Below are positions 63,391 through 64,000 of a stretch of 64,000 bases of DNA, one piece after another. Each line of letters opens with the position of its first letter. Positions within the stretch are counted from its first letter, which is position 1. The stretch comes from Flammeovirga kamogawensis (GTDB taxonomy: Bacteria; Bacteroidota; Bacteroidia; Cytophagales; Flammeovirgaceae). A program made the translations under genes and the position numbers. A model generated the notes under the pieces. It saw only the letters and a program-made list of their open reading frames with translations, had not been told where the DNA came from and made no database searches. The DNA lies in assembly GCF_018736065.1 (NCBI RefSeq), contig NZ_CP076128.1, positions 4,403,001 through 4,467,000 of the forward strand, written 5' to 3'.

Positions 63391-63696
63391 TTAGAAATTG
63401 TCATCTACCTTTGTAAAAAAGATCTTATCCTCGATCAACTCCTCTATTGCTAAAGATGTTGCTTTAGGCATACGCTCGTAAAAACGAGAAATCTCGATTT
63501 GCTCGCGGTTTTCTTGAACTTCTTCAAGATTATCCACTGTAGTAGCAAATTCAGACAATTTAGCATTCAACTCATCTTTTAAACGAGAAGAAATCTGTCT
63601 AGAACGTTTTCCAGCAATAACGATTGACTCATAGATGTTATGTGTATCTTTTGTCAAATCTGTTAAATCGCGAGTTACTATTGATGCTTTAGGCAT
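63391..63696 (-). CDS. rpoZ: RNA polymerase omega (Rpb6-like) subunit
   Basis: A 101-residue protein with the omega/Rpb6 core NIYESIVIAGKRSRQISSRL and a C-terminal helix before a short acidic tail (IEELIEDKIFFTKVDDNF). This small polymerase subunit helps assemble the beta' subunit. In Bacteroidota it precedes coaBC, as here. Confidence 0.9.
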   Translation of the reverse strand: MPKASIVTRDLTDLTKDTHNIYESIVIAGKRSRQISSRLKDELNAKLSEFATTVDNLEEVQENREQIEISRFYERMPKATSLAIEELIEDKIFFTKVDDNF

Positions 63697-64000
63697 TGAT
63701 ATATATAATTAATAATCGAATACTTCTTACAAGTTTGCTAATTTATTGCATTTTTTTTTTAATGCCAAAAAAATAGAACATAAAGTCGTAATCCTCGGTA
63801 AGTTATCTAAGGTTAGCTAAATAAACGTGATTGGTAGAGGAGTTACTAGCTCATTATTAACACTTATGATAAGTAATTAAAACTATTTTAAACATTGATG
63901 AAACCAAAGTATGTTATTAAGTGCAGACACTTTTTTTAGAAAATTGAATCTAAAATTTGGATTTAATGCATTATTGAATTACTATTGTAGTGTAATAGTT
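63697..64000. other. 304-base right-hand flank without a gene
   Basis: AT-rich sequence with a run of eleven T near 63750 and no convincing open frame, RNA gene or promoter match. It should contain the leader and promoter of rpoZ. Confidence 0.5.

Noticed and set aside
1-64000. CRISPR arrays, insertion sequences, prophage, tRNA or rRNA genes
   Set aside because: No regularly spaced direct repeats, transposase, integrase or phage structural genes, or cloverleaf-like sequences were found in any intergenic region.

Overview
The window is AT-rich and reads as chromosomal DNA of a member of the Bacteroidota, most likely a Cytophagales/Flammeovirga-like marine bacterium. The support is lineage traits rather than a database match: a fused murF-alr gene, a PorD-type component of the type IX secretion system (T9SS), a subtilase with a T9SS-style C-terminal domain, a zinc-ligand-free Tgt, and promoters of the Bacteroidota type (TTTG, 19-nt spacer, TAnnTTTG). 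No rRNA, tRNA, insertion sequence, prophage or CRISPR array was seen. Almost all of it looks like stable core genome with lineage-specific genes in between.

Layout. 0-9 kb: an FNR-like regulator, a secreted TPR protein, an L,D-transpeptidase-like protein, a methyltransferase, a lipoprotein, an AraC regulator coupled to trmN6, and manA. 9-18 kb: a BLUF blue-light sensor, the ftsK-lolA pair, nicotinate phosphoribosyltransferase, a membrane GAF protein, two unknown proteins and a cytochrome b561-like protein. 18-31.7 kb: a 52-residue membrane protein, sbcD-sbcC, a hemolysin III/PAQR protein, hutG, ung, ftsX with a SUI1/YciH factor, a DNA photolyase, and the subtilase followed by galE. 31.7-45.3 kb: YicC RNase, a monoglyceride-lipase-like hydrolase, a two-domain anion exchanger, a tandem universal stress protein, a 1049-residue pseudo-caspase/TPR protein, a small acidic protein, a large protein ending in a nucleoside-phosphorylase-like domain, a methyltransferase, a lipoprotein and tgt. 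45.5-64 kb: a secreted protein, a biotin carrier protein, a beta-barrel/lipoprotein pair, murF-alr, a MATE pump with 5-formyl-THF cyclo-ligase, TamB with hemF, then a leftward run rpoZ, coaBC, porD, a UbiA-like membrane protein and a methyltransferase.

Functional threads. DNA repair is well represented (SbcCD, Ung, photolyase), and with the BLUF sensor it suggests a light-exposed life. Envelope biogenesis recurs (FtsK, FtsX, LolA, TamB, MurF-Alr, PorD, L,D-transpeptidase). An FNR-like regulator with four candidate cluster cysteines opens the window. A perfect FNR-type half-site pair lies at 53225-53238, correctly placed before a -7-like element and a strong terminator, suggesting a possible oxygen-controlled small RNA next to hemF.

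The most unusual protein is the one at 36864-40013: a caspase fold that has lost both catalytic residues, followed by TPRs, a coiled coil and five degenerate W/Y repeats separated by acidic linkers. The UbiA-like/methyltransferase pair is the best candidate for an undescribed small pathway.
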